From: Ochromonas danica
Taxonomy: Eukaryota; Sar; Chrysophyceae; Chromulinales; Chromulinaceae
Direction of reading: 5' to 3'
NCBI GenBank assembly: GCA_015146655.1
Contig: VKHL01000165.1
Span: 1-59,910, forward strand
Length of the DNA stretch: 59,910 bases
In this document: piece after piece, positions 24,373 through 34,416 of the stretch
Numbering within the stretch: the first letter of the stretch is position 1
Layout: each line of letters begins with the position of its first letter
Program-made: the position numbers and the translations under genes
The notes under the pieces: generated by a model
Seen by the model: only the letters and a program-made list of their open reading frames with translations
What the model was told of the DNA's origin: nothing
Databases searched by the model: none

Positions 24373-27300
24373 ATGAGGACTGGGTGGCGTGGATCCCTCC
24401 AATTCCAATTCGAGCCATCCACTCTCTTCTTCTCACTGCTGACTTTCGTCATGTTGTCACTGGTCACATCCTATTCCAAGGGCTTGTCAGTGCATCTCTA
24501 TCGATGGCAGAGGTTGCAGCGAAGGGAAATCTTTGTGCGCAGCACTGTGGGAGGGATTATGGGGATCACCCAGTCCAACGAAATCAACCTATCGCACTTA
24601 CAAGGCACCAATAGTCAGATCTCGCCCTATTGGATCGAGCAGTTGAAGAGGTTGGAGAAAGCCAATGCCAAGGCTCTCATCGCGCAGCTGGTGGCGGACA
24701 ATCCGCTCGGCTTTGAAAGCAGCGCTGGCGCTGCCGCCAATGGTGGAAGATCCTCTTCCTCTCCTCGATCAGGCACCCTCTTGGACTACACGATCGAGCA
24801 GAAGAAGAAGCACCCCAATAAGATCATTCTCATTCGCAGTGGAGAGTTTTACGAAACCTACGGCATTGACGCCTTGATGCTCATTGCCTATGCTGGTCTC
24901 AACCCCATGGGAAATAAATGCAAAGCTGGCTGTCCAGTAAGGAATGTTCAAGCAACTTTAGATGGGCTGACGTCAGCTGGCTTGAGTGTGGCCGTCTATG
25001 AGGAAATCGCGGAAATCGATCTTGGCCGAGGAGGCAATGGCGGAGTCGCGGGCGGGAAAGGAGCAGGTGGGAGTAAAGCAAAGATAAAGAGTCGAGCATT
25101 GACACAGATCGTCTCTCCCGCTTCTTCCACCTATATCTACGATCTCTGTCTGCGTGCCGATGATATTGAATATCGTGAAAATCGACCAGCCGTGGGGATT
25201 CTCTCCACGGCGAGTGGGTTTACACTTTGTCAGGTCTATCTAGATGAGCACTGTATGGTTGTATATGAAAGACTGACAGAAGAAGCGGTGCGGTCACTGA
25301 TATCGAACAGTGGAGCGATCGACCCGTTGTTTCTGCAGGATGCAGCCGATCTTTCCTTCCTTTCCAATCACCATGCCATCGAAAAGATTCATGGACACAG
25401 TGAGCATACCTTCCCAGGGGAAGTTCTTCGAAAGATTGGAGATTTATTAGATGTCAGGACGAAAGGCTTTCAGATCTTCCATCAGGCGAAATATTCCGCC
25501 AATCGGCCGCGGCCGGTCTACACCTCCACAGCTTTGCAGGTGGGCCTGTTGCCCAATGACAATGTCCCCAATCTAATCCCACATCTTCTCCCCAAAGTGT
25601 CTAATGCCTTTGCTGCAAGATTCTTACGAAAATGGATTTTGAATCCTCCACCTCATGAGATCGCCGATGAGATGCAGTCATTATGTACATCTTTGAGTCA
25701 ACTGACTTACTCATTGCCTCCTTTCCAACCCATATCCATTGGTAAATTGGTCAGTTTGTTATCAGCCAAGCAGTGCAATGTCTATCTTTTCCGTGATGTG
25801 CAAAAGAATGCGCAATCCTTGCAGTACATCTTGAGTCACGCCGAGGACTATGGCAGGATTCTCCCTGCTATGCTAACATTGACATCCTTTGAGTGCGGCC
25901 TGCCGGCAGAAAGCCAATATCTCCTTCAAGCAACGGAGCGTGTTGGTCAATTGATTGGCAGTGTGATCGCCAGCGAATACGAGGAAGATCAACCTTTCCA
26001 GGACCCCAACAAACGCATTCCTGACGAATTCTTTCGTCGCAATGAGGAAGAGTGGCGGGGTAAAGTATCTTTGAGCAATGTCCAAGCCAAGGTGATCTAT
26101 GATGAGGTCGACCAAGCAGCCTCGAGACTCTGTGAGGTTCTAGCCAGAGAATATCCCGAGAATTGCGAGATTGTTCATGATATGATGGAGAATGCACTGA
26201 TGATAAAAGATATGCCCATTCCCAGGAAGACAGAGGAATCTCTCTCGTCATCATCTGAACCAAACAGTGAGGTTGCTGTGACCAAGCCCAAGGGTCGTAA
26301 TGGACGAGCTGGAAGCAAAAGTGGACCCTGTTTTGCTGTACCAGGTGTGCGTTATATTCCTTACATTGATCGCAAGGGAAAACTAGCTGCCAAGAGATAC
26401 ACCACGGAGGCGGTCTCAGAGGCGCTAAATGACTATCTCACTCTGGCAGAGCTGGCACCCCGTCGCATCGCTCTCATTCTACAGGAATTGAGTGAGAATC
26501 TGAAAGAGGATATGATCTCCATCGTGCAATCCGCTCATTTCGCTGTGATTCTTCAAACAGCATTGTCACATACAATCTCAGCAGTTCAAAAGGGATGGGC
26601 TATGCCTACACTTGTAGATTTCCCACATCAGAGCACTCGCTCTGTCAAGACAAGGCAAGGGTTAGGTCCTAGCATGGCAATCAAAGGCTTGACTCCTTAT
26701 TGGATGCCCCGGACCAACGCTGTTTCCAACGATGTTGATCTGCGAGGCATCTTTCTCTTGACTGCTCCCAACATGAGCGGCAAGAGCACATTAATGCGAT
26801 CTGTGCTCATTGCCGCACTCTTAGCCAACTGCGGCCTCTATGTCCCTGCCACAGAGGCGAAAGTGCCACGTTTTGATACTTTCTTCCTTCGCACAGCGAG
26901 TTATGACGTTCCATCGGAGGAGAAATCAGCTTTTGCTTTGGAAATGGATGACATGCGAGTTGTCTTGAGAGATTGCTCGGACAAATCCCTCGTGATGATA
27001 GATGAACTAGGTACTAGCTAGCTAGCTGGTTATCACTATTTCTTTGTCTATTATTCTGATGAATATGAATTGTTTAGGCAAAGGAACGAGTGCGCGAGAC
27101 GGCTCGGCTCTAGCAGGCGCTCTCTTGGAGCATCTCGACCACAAGGCAGTCTATGGAATCTTTGCTACACATCTTCACGAACTCTTCCTCTTACCTCTTC
27201 ATTTGCAACATATTCAATACAAGCGGATGGGATACACAACAATTGAACAGGAAGAATCAAGCAAAGATCCAGTCAAAGGTGAGGCTATTAGCACTTCTAA

Positions 27301-28173
27301 CAACATCGCTACGTCTGAGTGATTGGTTGGTTGATAATGGTGTGTACAGTGCAATGGAGCTATCGGTTGGAAGATGGCCAATGCTTGGACTCCATGGCCT
27401 TGATCACCGCGAGGAAGTATCATATTGACGAGAAGATCATTGCTCGGGCACAGACCTTATTAGGAGCCTTTGATCAATTCTGCCGACCACCAGAGAACAA
27501 GGCAAATGGTGCTTTGAATAGTCATAGTCGAATAGCAATAGACAGTGAAGAGGCTGCTGGTGCAGTGGAGACTGTGTCTCCTGGCGATCTCGAAGACCAA
27601 CCAGTGCTTCCCACAGAGAGCCTTGATAGCGCCAAAGAGACTAGATACGACCTCCACAGAGAAGTCTGCCCTGTGGTGCAAGATATTGTAGACGGACTAA
27701 TTAGACCAGAAGGATCCAATGCACAAGTTGGTGAGCGTCACTTCGTATACATCCCCGTAGACCATCTCGTGCCTGTCACACTGGAAGGAAGCAGCTGTCT
27801 CTATATCCTCCACCTTTTCCCTTTACAAAGCCAAAAGGTAAGAGATCAAAGACGAGTCTAATGACGGGTCTCATAGCTTGTTTGTGTGTGTTGCTTTGTG
27901 GGTATGCAGGAGGGCAGCGTGCTGTACGTCGGCGAGACTGAGAGCTTAAGCCAACGACTGCATCAACATCGTCTCAACTATCGTCGCAAGGGCATGCAGT
28001 TGGAAGTTTTGGCTGTGCGCATGCCTGACAAGAGCACGGCTCGAATGGTCGAGACGGAGACCATTCGCGGGCTGAAGAAAGCTGGTTTCCGCTTCGACCG
28101 CACCTCCGACAGTCAGCACGTTCTGTTTGGCCAAGCAGCTGCTAAATCATCATCATCATCTTCTTCCAAGTAG
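24373..28173 (+). CDS. MSH1: MSH1: organellar MutS homologue fused to a GIY-YIG endonuclease domain
   Basis: Four exons (24373-27010, 27078-27278, 27350-27837, 27910-28173) give 1196 residues. The mismatch-recognition domain has the plant MSH1 form RSGEFYETYGIDALML with YAGLNPMG and KAGCPVRN. A connector follows (NRPRPVYTSTALQVGLLP). The ATPase core has Walker A APNMSGKSTLMRS (about residue 798), Walker B SLVMIDELGKGTSARDG (about 872, spanning intron 1) and ATHLHELF. The C-terminal ~100 residues are a GIY-YIG nuclease: SCLYILHLFP, then LYVGETESLSQRLHQHR across intron 3, and a conserved Glu in MVETETIRGLKKAG. In land plants MSH1 keeps mitochondrial and plastid genomes stable. The N-terminus has a hydrophobic stretch (about residues 16-36) followed by a basic region, consistent with organelle targeting, though which organelle is unclear. 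The ATG at 24373 is the first in frame; the frame is also open 15 nt upstream but without ATG. Confidence 0.93.
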
Positions 28174-28409
28174 ACCTTATGCCAGAGCCTTAGTGTTTGT
28201 TCCTCAACAAAGACAAGCAATTCAACCAATCAATCCATGATAAGTATTTACTCAACCAAAGCTAATTACAAACAGGCAAAGCCATCCACTTCTGCATGGC
28301 ATTCATTCTATTCTCTTCTTCTCATGCAAGGTCGGGATGATCTCAAAGCAAGGAGTAGCTTGCATCAATGATGTTATTCCCTCATCTCGTCTCTTCAGTC
28401 AATCTTCTC

Positions 28410-30226
28410 TTAGAGATCCTCGTCATCTTCATCGTCATTCTGTAACCCACCGAAACCACTTCCTCCCGCCATATTAAGATCAAATGCCTTCATTTGCGCT
28501 GCTTCTACAGAAGATAAGAGACGCTTGCCTTGCTCTTCCCCATCGCCCAGGAGATCCTCGGAGAGAGCCATTTCCTCCAACAACTCCTCCAATCGCACTT
28601 CCTCCTCGTCATATTCCCCGTCATGGTCAGCCTCGTCGTCGTTCTCCAAGTCCATCTTTCCTCTCCTGGCATTGTCGCTTTCAAGACGACTTCTCTTCTG
28701 ACTGTCCTTTTTGCTCTTCTTGCCTTGCTGTGACTGCTGCTGTGACTTCTTGTACAGATTGAACTGGGAGCGGAACTCTTTGTCAGCATCTACTTGCTGA
28801 AGGAAGTCTTCCATGTCTGCTTCATATTGTTGATCATTCTCTCCCGTGGCTTCTTGTTGAGGTTTCTCCACAGGCACGACGCTGTCCAGATTGCGCAGCG
28901 TGTAGACACGATCCTTGTGCTCGTAGGACTTGCGAATCAGAATGACATCAGGCAAGGCGATGGGTAGCTTCTCTAAAGTCGCCTCAGTTTCCGCGTCAAC
29001 ATTCATGTTAGCAGAGGCCAAGTCATATCCCAATACAATATCTCCAGCAGCCAGCAAGGGGCCCAGATGGGTGACACAAGTAAACTGAGTGTCATCATTT
29101 CCAAAGTCACGCTCTCTGGCAATAACGCATTCAGCTAACTTTGAGATAGCTCTGGAAGCGAATTGGCTGTGAGTTCTCTTCATCCGAGCAGAAGGCCTTT
29201 GCTCCAAGAGAACAGGTTCCACGGACAGAACGACATACCGAGTCAGACTCTTGGAGGTGAAGAGAGACGAGAAGGAATATCGCCAATACTTCTCTGCAGA
29301 GACTTCACTGCGTTCACCTGTTAAGGGATCAATAACATGCAAGCCTGCAGCCACACGCTTCACTACGACCAAGGGGGAGATGTTGCTCTGCTTGCTGGCC
29401 AGCTCTCGCGGCAATAGCACCAAATCGTCTTTACAAATGGGTGCGATTTCAACGAGATAGTTATGTTTGAAATCTCCCACGTTATTGGTGTGATCAGCTG
29501 AGACTAATTTTCGACTGTATTTCATCTTCGTGGGCACGTGATTGTTGAGGAATTCGATAAACCGCAGCGCCTGATTCTTGTCTTTATAATAGAAGTCCAT
29601 GCCATCACGGAACGTGACGATCTTAATGCACTCTGTGTGTGCCTCATGCTTTAATATGAGCTGCTCCAAGTAGAAGAAAGTTCGCTTGTGAGAGACGCGC
29701 TGGCGCAACTGCACGATGGCATGCCATGCGCCCTGCGCGAAGGAAGCCTCGCAGTGCTTGCATTGCTGGTTGCGAATGGTGAACTCCACGACGGTGGCCT
29801 GTTGGACGATGGCACCGGTCATGACCTCTTTCTGAATGGTGAGCTTGATCTTCAGTCGCATGGAGTGAGGCTCTGTCCAGATCCAGACGGCGTCGATGAG
29901 TTTGACCTTGTTGAGTCCGTGGATCTTGCGTAGACACATGACCATGAGCTCCTTGGACTCTAAGGCAACTGTTTGCCATGGTGGACCCAGAAATCTGACC
30001 AAAACAGAGATTGACACAATCAGAGTGTGTGTGAGAGAGAGAGAGGCAGAGGGAGTGAGGACTACCTGCCGCAGTTGTGACAAGAGTGGATGGTGACTTT
30101 AGTGTTGAGCTCTTGTGTGATGTCCACAGCATCGCGCAGACAGGTGGTGCACATGTTGGTGGCGTTGGCCTCAATCCCCACGCCGCAGGAGCAGCAGAGA
30201 ATAGTGGGCAAGGTCAAGGACGCCAT
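28410..30226 (-). CDS. NMD3: NMD3, nuclear export adaptor of the 60S ribosomal subunit
   Basis: Two exons (30226-30066 and 29994-28410) encode 581 residues. The N-terminus has the paired zinc-binding CxxC motifs of Nmd3: LCCSCGVGIEANATNMCTTC, then SCHNCGRF across the intron, and QQCKHCEASF. Conserved segments follow: KVKLIDAVWIWTEPHSMR, GMDFYYKDKNQALRFIEFLN and KLVSADHTNNVGDFKHNY. Nmd3 binds the joining face of pre-60S particles and recruits the exportin Crm1. The C-terminus is strongly acidic and contains leucine-rich stretches (LEELLEEMALSEDLLG) suitable as a nuclear export signal, plus a basic KKSKKDSQKRSR patch suitable for import. The next gene is divergent, with start codons about 240 bp apart. 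Confidence 0.95.
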
Positions 30227-30415
30227 CTTGACAAGAGAAGTAGTGTGAAAAGAAAAGACCTAGCTAAGGGATGGAGCAGGTGATTCTAGGTCGTCAATAT
30301 CGACCAGGTCTCGCTTGCTATGTGATGATTGATGGGAAGCAGAGGAAATGAATGGAAGACTGGAAGAGATACTTTTAACTCCCAAATTACGACTTCTTCT
30401 AATTTAAAGTGCCAC

Positions 30416-30504
30416 GAAAAACGTCTCTGAGAAACGACTTCTACCGCCGCTGTATTTCTTGTTTCATGAAAAACGTCTTTGATAAACGACTTCTGCTGCC
30501 ACTG
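30416..30504 (+). repeat. short direct duplication at the 5' end of the carrier gene
   Basis: A segment starting gaaaaacgtc at 30416 recurs at 30468 with offset 52 bp and about 36 bp of similarity (aaacgacttctaccgccgct versus aaacgacttctgctgccact). The offset is not a multiple of three, so the two copies are read in different frames. The second copy begins at the candidate start codon. Confidence 0.75.
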
Positions 30505-31604
30505 CTGCTTTGCTCCAACCGGTACTGTAGCAGCAGGGAGTGCAAGAGCAACAAACAAGACGGAGAAGAGGAGGACAGCGTGCTGGGTGAGATGATCGAC
30601 CTCTCCTCGGTTGTGGCAGGAAGTGTAGCTGGAGCCTTTGGGATTTTCATTGGCCATCCCTTTGACTCCCTCAAGGTTCGTGTGCAGGTGGGGGCGAAGG
30701 TGGGCGAGGGAGGGCCAGGAGGAATATGGAATTGGCATACGCTACGTCAACTTTACCGCGGCATCCTCCCTCCTCTCATGACGACAGGCACTGTCCAGGC
30801 CATTAACTTCACTCTCTATGAGCGATACAAGGCGATGGTCCACCAGGCTTGCCATGGCAGCGCGCGCTCTCCTGACCAGCTCTACTCGCTCTCCACCACC
30901 TTCTGGAGTGGTACACTATCAGGATCCACCATCTCGGCACTAACCGTTCCCATCGGAGTGGTCAAGATCCAGCAACAAGTTGTCTCCCGCCATGGCGTGT
31001 GGCGCTGCATTGGTAAGTAGACCAGACCTGCTGAGATGGATGATTTAAACGCGTTTGATCGTTGGATAATCAGTTTATTGACCATCGACACTACGGTATG
31101 ATAGAGGATCTGTACAAACGATGTGGTCCTCGCGCCTTCTATCGTGGATTCTTCTGTGCGTTTGTCATGGAGGCTCCAGGGAGAGGAGTCTACCTGTGGA
31201 CCTACGAGTTCGTCAAGCAGCGTATCTCACAATTCGTAGCGACTGCCACCTCTGCCGAGGATGCGGTAGTGGATCTAGCTACCGCTTACCAACGGTCACC
31301 TTTCTATGTCTCAGTGATATCGGGAGCGACGGCAGGAATTGTGAGCTGGATGGTCATCTACCCCTTCGATGTCATCAAGTCTCGCCTGCAGAGAGATGCC
31401 CAGGCAGAAGTCTTCACCTCCACTTCGCATTGCTTGAAGGTGACGTGGGCCGAAGGGGGTCTTCGCGCTCTCTATCGGGGCATCGGCTATACCCTCCTGC
31501 GCGCAGGTCCAGTGGCGGCTTCCATCCTCCCCGTCTATGACCTCTGCAAAGCCTATCTAGACCGAGAGTTGCTTGTCATGGAGTACCAAGGATATACGGA
31601 GTGA
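30466..31604 (+). CDS. mitochondrial carrier family (SLC25) transporter
   Basis: Two exons (30466-31012 and 31105-31604) give 348 residues. Starting instead at the in-frame ATG 30592 gives 306, the usual family length. Three repeats of about 100 residues are visible, each opened by a carrier signature: HPFDSLKVRVQ, VPIGVVKIQQQ and YPFDVIKSRLQ. The repeat ends carry LYRGILPPL, FYRGFFCAF and LYRGIGYTLLRAGP. These inner-membrane proteins exchange metabolites. The overall feel is of the carnitine/ornithine/basic amino acid branch, but the substrate is not determinable. The second signature has Gly where Asp/Glu is normal, losing one matrix salt-bridge partner. The intron acceptor is taken at 31103-31104, because the more obvious cag at 31070 leads to an immediate in-frame stop. 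Confidence 0.88.
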
Positions 31605-31825
31605 AAAGGTAAAGCTGCTGGGTGAAAGGTATACTATACCACAGGACGATTATAATAGAATTGTAAATAGCTAGTCTAGAGTCTGGAGTCTAGAGCTCTG
31701 GGTGTGAGAATAAACTCGTTTTTGTAAAAAGTAGTTTTTAAATCTGATGACAGTATTGAGTTAGTCTGCTATAATATCCGTCTCATCGTCCTCTGAGTCA
31801 GTCAAGAGGGATTCGAATTGAGAGG

Positions 31826-33761
31826 ATGTACAGTGGAGCAGTTCCCATGCAGAGCGAGCTCATCCTGGAGGAAGACCTTCCTCTGCCTCCTTTCCAGGAA
31901 GTCTTCGCTCTGGTCTTGGCGCACGGCCAGCAGCAGCCGCGTTACTCCCCATACACTGCCAGCCTGCTGAACAATAGGAAAAGGAATGGGAAGAGTCTCT
32001 CTGTGCATGATAGTCGCTATTTGAAAAAGAGCAAAGATGATGGTAATCGAGATCACGACGAATCCACCGGGTGAGTGAGTACTAGGGACTAACTACTCGA
32101 GCTGTTATTGATTGTCTGCCATTGATTGCCTATCTGACTGTGTGATCGAGTGACTCACTGTGAGAGAAAAAGCAGTTTACCAGCTTAGCTTCACTTTGCT
32201 TTTTAGTTTTCCAAAACTGAATCTTCACTTTTTCTTTAAATATTTCAATTTTCACTTTTGGTATCCTCTCTCTGTCTCTCTCTGTGTCATTGTCATTGTC
32301 ATTGTCATTGTCATTGTCATTGTCATTGTCATTGTCATTGTCTCTGTCATTGTCATTGCCATTGTCTCTGTGTTTGTCATTGTCATTGTCGCTGTCATTG
32401 TTGAAAGGCGCTGGACCGCTGAGGAGCACAACAAGTTTCTGGAAGGAGTGATGAAGTACGGCAAGGACTGGAAGAAGATGCAGCCTCTCATCAAGACCAG
32501 GTCCTTGGTGCAGATCCGCACTCACGCTCAGAAGGTCTTCAAGAAGATCGGCTTGAAGAAGCTGGCGGGGCAGTCCATGGGCAGCTTGACCTCCTTGGCC
32601 AACCAGTCCATGGCAACGACTGCTACAGCGGGCGGATCGGATGGCACCGCGGGGGCGGGAGAGGGACTGGGAATGGTCTCAGCGCATTCCTCCAAGTCCT
32701 CCAGCCCGTCGCCTCCCTCTACTCTCACCATTCCCTCCGCTCCCATGCTTGATTCGAATGGCGGTAGTTCTTCCTCTGCTGCTCCTGCACTGGCTGGCAC
32801 GACAGCCTCCAATCGCTCTGGATCCACTGCTATGGGCCGGGCTGTGTTGCCGTCTGATCAGGTCTCACCCTCCTTCTCCTGCTCATCACTCACTGTTGAA
32901 GATGATTCTGATAGCTTACTGCTTGCTTGCTTGCTTTGATTTGATCAGAATAAGTTCTCTAACAAGGCTGGCAAAAGGATGTCTTCCTCGTCGGGACCTT
33001 ACTTCGATGAAGAAGACGATAACCTCGCCACTGAAGATCATGATAACCTAGACGTTGATGACGATGAAGGAGAAGAGGACTTGGATGATGAGGATGAGAC
33101 GAACGATGACGATCCCCTCTTAGTCTTGGCCAACAGCTACACTCAACTCATTCAGCACCACGGACACCTTCTGCAAGATATGACTGTGCACTCTTCATCT
33201 TCCTCGTCTTCTGCTGGTGTGAACAATGGCAGTGGTGGTGCCGCTGCAAGAGCAGGTCTCTCGAATGGCTTCAACGGTGGCGATAACAGTGGAGGGGGTG
33301 ATGCTGACAACCTTTTCCATTCCGACCCCGCAGTTCATAACGTGCTCGGCCTGGAGCATGACGACCAAATGACTGTGCAGTTGTTACAAACGCTGCAAAC
33401 CTTTGTCAATGATCAACACAATGGTCTTGACAACTTGTTGCATGGCTCCTACAATGACTTCCTGCCCATCTTCTCGCAACATTCGCAACAACAACAGCAA
33501 GAACACGAACAACAAGAGCAGCAGCGGCAGCAGCAACAACGACAACAACAACAACAATCACAGCAACAACAATCAAAACAACAACCACAGCAGCAGCACC
33601 AGCTGCCAAATTCCTCTTTCGGCGCGAGTTACTCAGATTACTCTTTTCCGTCGCCTGACTACCTCGAAGCGTCAGTTCATCCCCCAAATAATCATCCATC
33701 CAACTCTACAACTTCGTCGAGTTATAAAACCACTGCGCGTGATGCGAATTCAAAGACTTAA
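31826..33761 (+). CDS. single-repeat MYB (SHAQKYF-like) transcription factor with poly-Gln tail
   Basis: Three exons (31826-32070, 32408-32861, 32949-33761) encode 503 residues. The MYB repeat begins exactly at the exon 2 boundary: RWTAEEHNKFLEG, YGKDWKKMQPLI, then TRSLVQIRTHAQKVFKK. This is the SHAQKYF class with THAQKVF in place of SHAQKYF, a DNA-binding type common in plants and stramenopiles for light, clock or developmental control. After it come Ser/Thr/Ala-rich low-complexity sequence, an acidic block (DDDEGEEDLDDEDETNDDD) and a long Gln-rich tract (about 33480-33600), typical activation-type regions. The first intron is unusually long (337 nt) and holds a hexamer microsatellite. Confidence 0.85.
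32285..32402. repeat. (CATTGT)n-type hexanucleotide microsatellite in intron 1 of the MYB gene
   Basis: About nine uninterrupted tgtcat hexamers are followed by further imperfect ones (ctctgtcat, gtctctgtg) up to the acceptor region. It lies wholly in the intron, ending a few bases before the splice acceptor at 32406-32407. It creates an apparent Val-Ile repeat frame that is not coding. Confidence 0.9.
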
Positions 33762-34416
33762 GCTGCCTGGACCCCAACGAACACTTCCATGGAGCCGATG
33801 TTGTACTTAGTGAGAATGTATAGTCCTTGCGTGTTGAAAAGCTATTATACATCGCCTGTAAGAGAAATCATAAATCAACCCTGTCTTGGTGGGGTGGATG
33901 CGATAGTCCAGAGGAAGTGAAGTGAAGTGATTGAAGTGGAAAACAAACGTAGAGAATGAATGATCAAATTTATGATTGAAAGCACAAAATGTAAACCACT
34001 ACTACCAGAGACTGTCCTCATCGACAAGAACTCTTGACGGCAGCAGCAGACAACTGGAAGCATTTCTCTTCTCAATACACTTCAATCAGGAACTAATTGT
34101 TGCAGAGCAACGAGAAGAAGAGACATCTCCAACAAAGCAAACAGTATAATATCATATCAAGTCATCACAAAGAACAGCATTAGAATAGCACTGTCACAAA
34201 GAGAAGCAAGGGATAGAAGAGGAAGAGTAATCTATGATATCAGAAGTAGTAAGTAGAGATAACAGTCTTGAAAACAATGATACAGTGTTACCAACTAGTC
34301 TAAAAAAGGAAGAACTTGGCAACTGCTATCAGAGGGACTAGCAGGCATCTCATCTCCAGGAGACAGAAGGCATCGAACAGCAAGTACTGCACCAGCACCA
34401 TCTTAGTGGCCGCTCG
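33762..34416. other. intergenic region between convergent MYB and REJ-protein genes
   Basis: About 655 bp. No domain-bearing frame on either strand. Presumably the two 3' UTRs. Confidence 0.35.

Noticed and set aside
27780-28173. GIY-YIG domain as a homing endonuclease or mobile intron
   Set aside because: It is in frame at the C-terminus of a MutS protein, exactly the MSH1 architecture, and is split by an ordinary 72-nt spliceosomal intron.
31013-31070. Carrier intron ending at the cag before 31071
   Set aside because: The phase-1 donor at 31013 joined there gives an immediate stop codon. The acceptor at 31104 restores the carrier motif sequence CIEDLYKRCGPRAFYRGF.
32160-32407. Open frame encoding a Val-Ile repeat leading into the MYB domain
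   Set aside because: It arises from the hexamer microsatellite in the intron. The upstream exon splices cleanly to 32408, and intron read-through from exon 1 hits a stop codon at once.
33403-33810. Overlapping Asn/Ser-rich and antisense Val/Ala-rich frames opposite the Gln tract
   Set aside because: Shadow frames of a CAA/CAG repeat; the Gln-rich frame is the one that continues the MYB gene.
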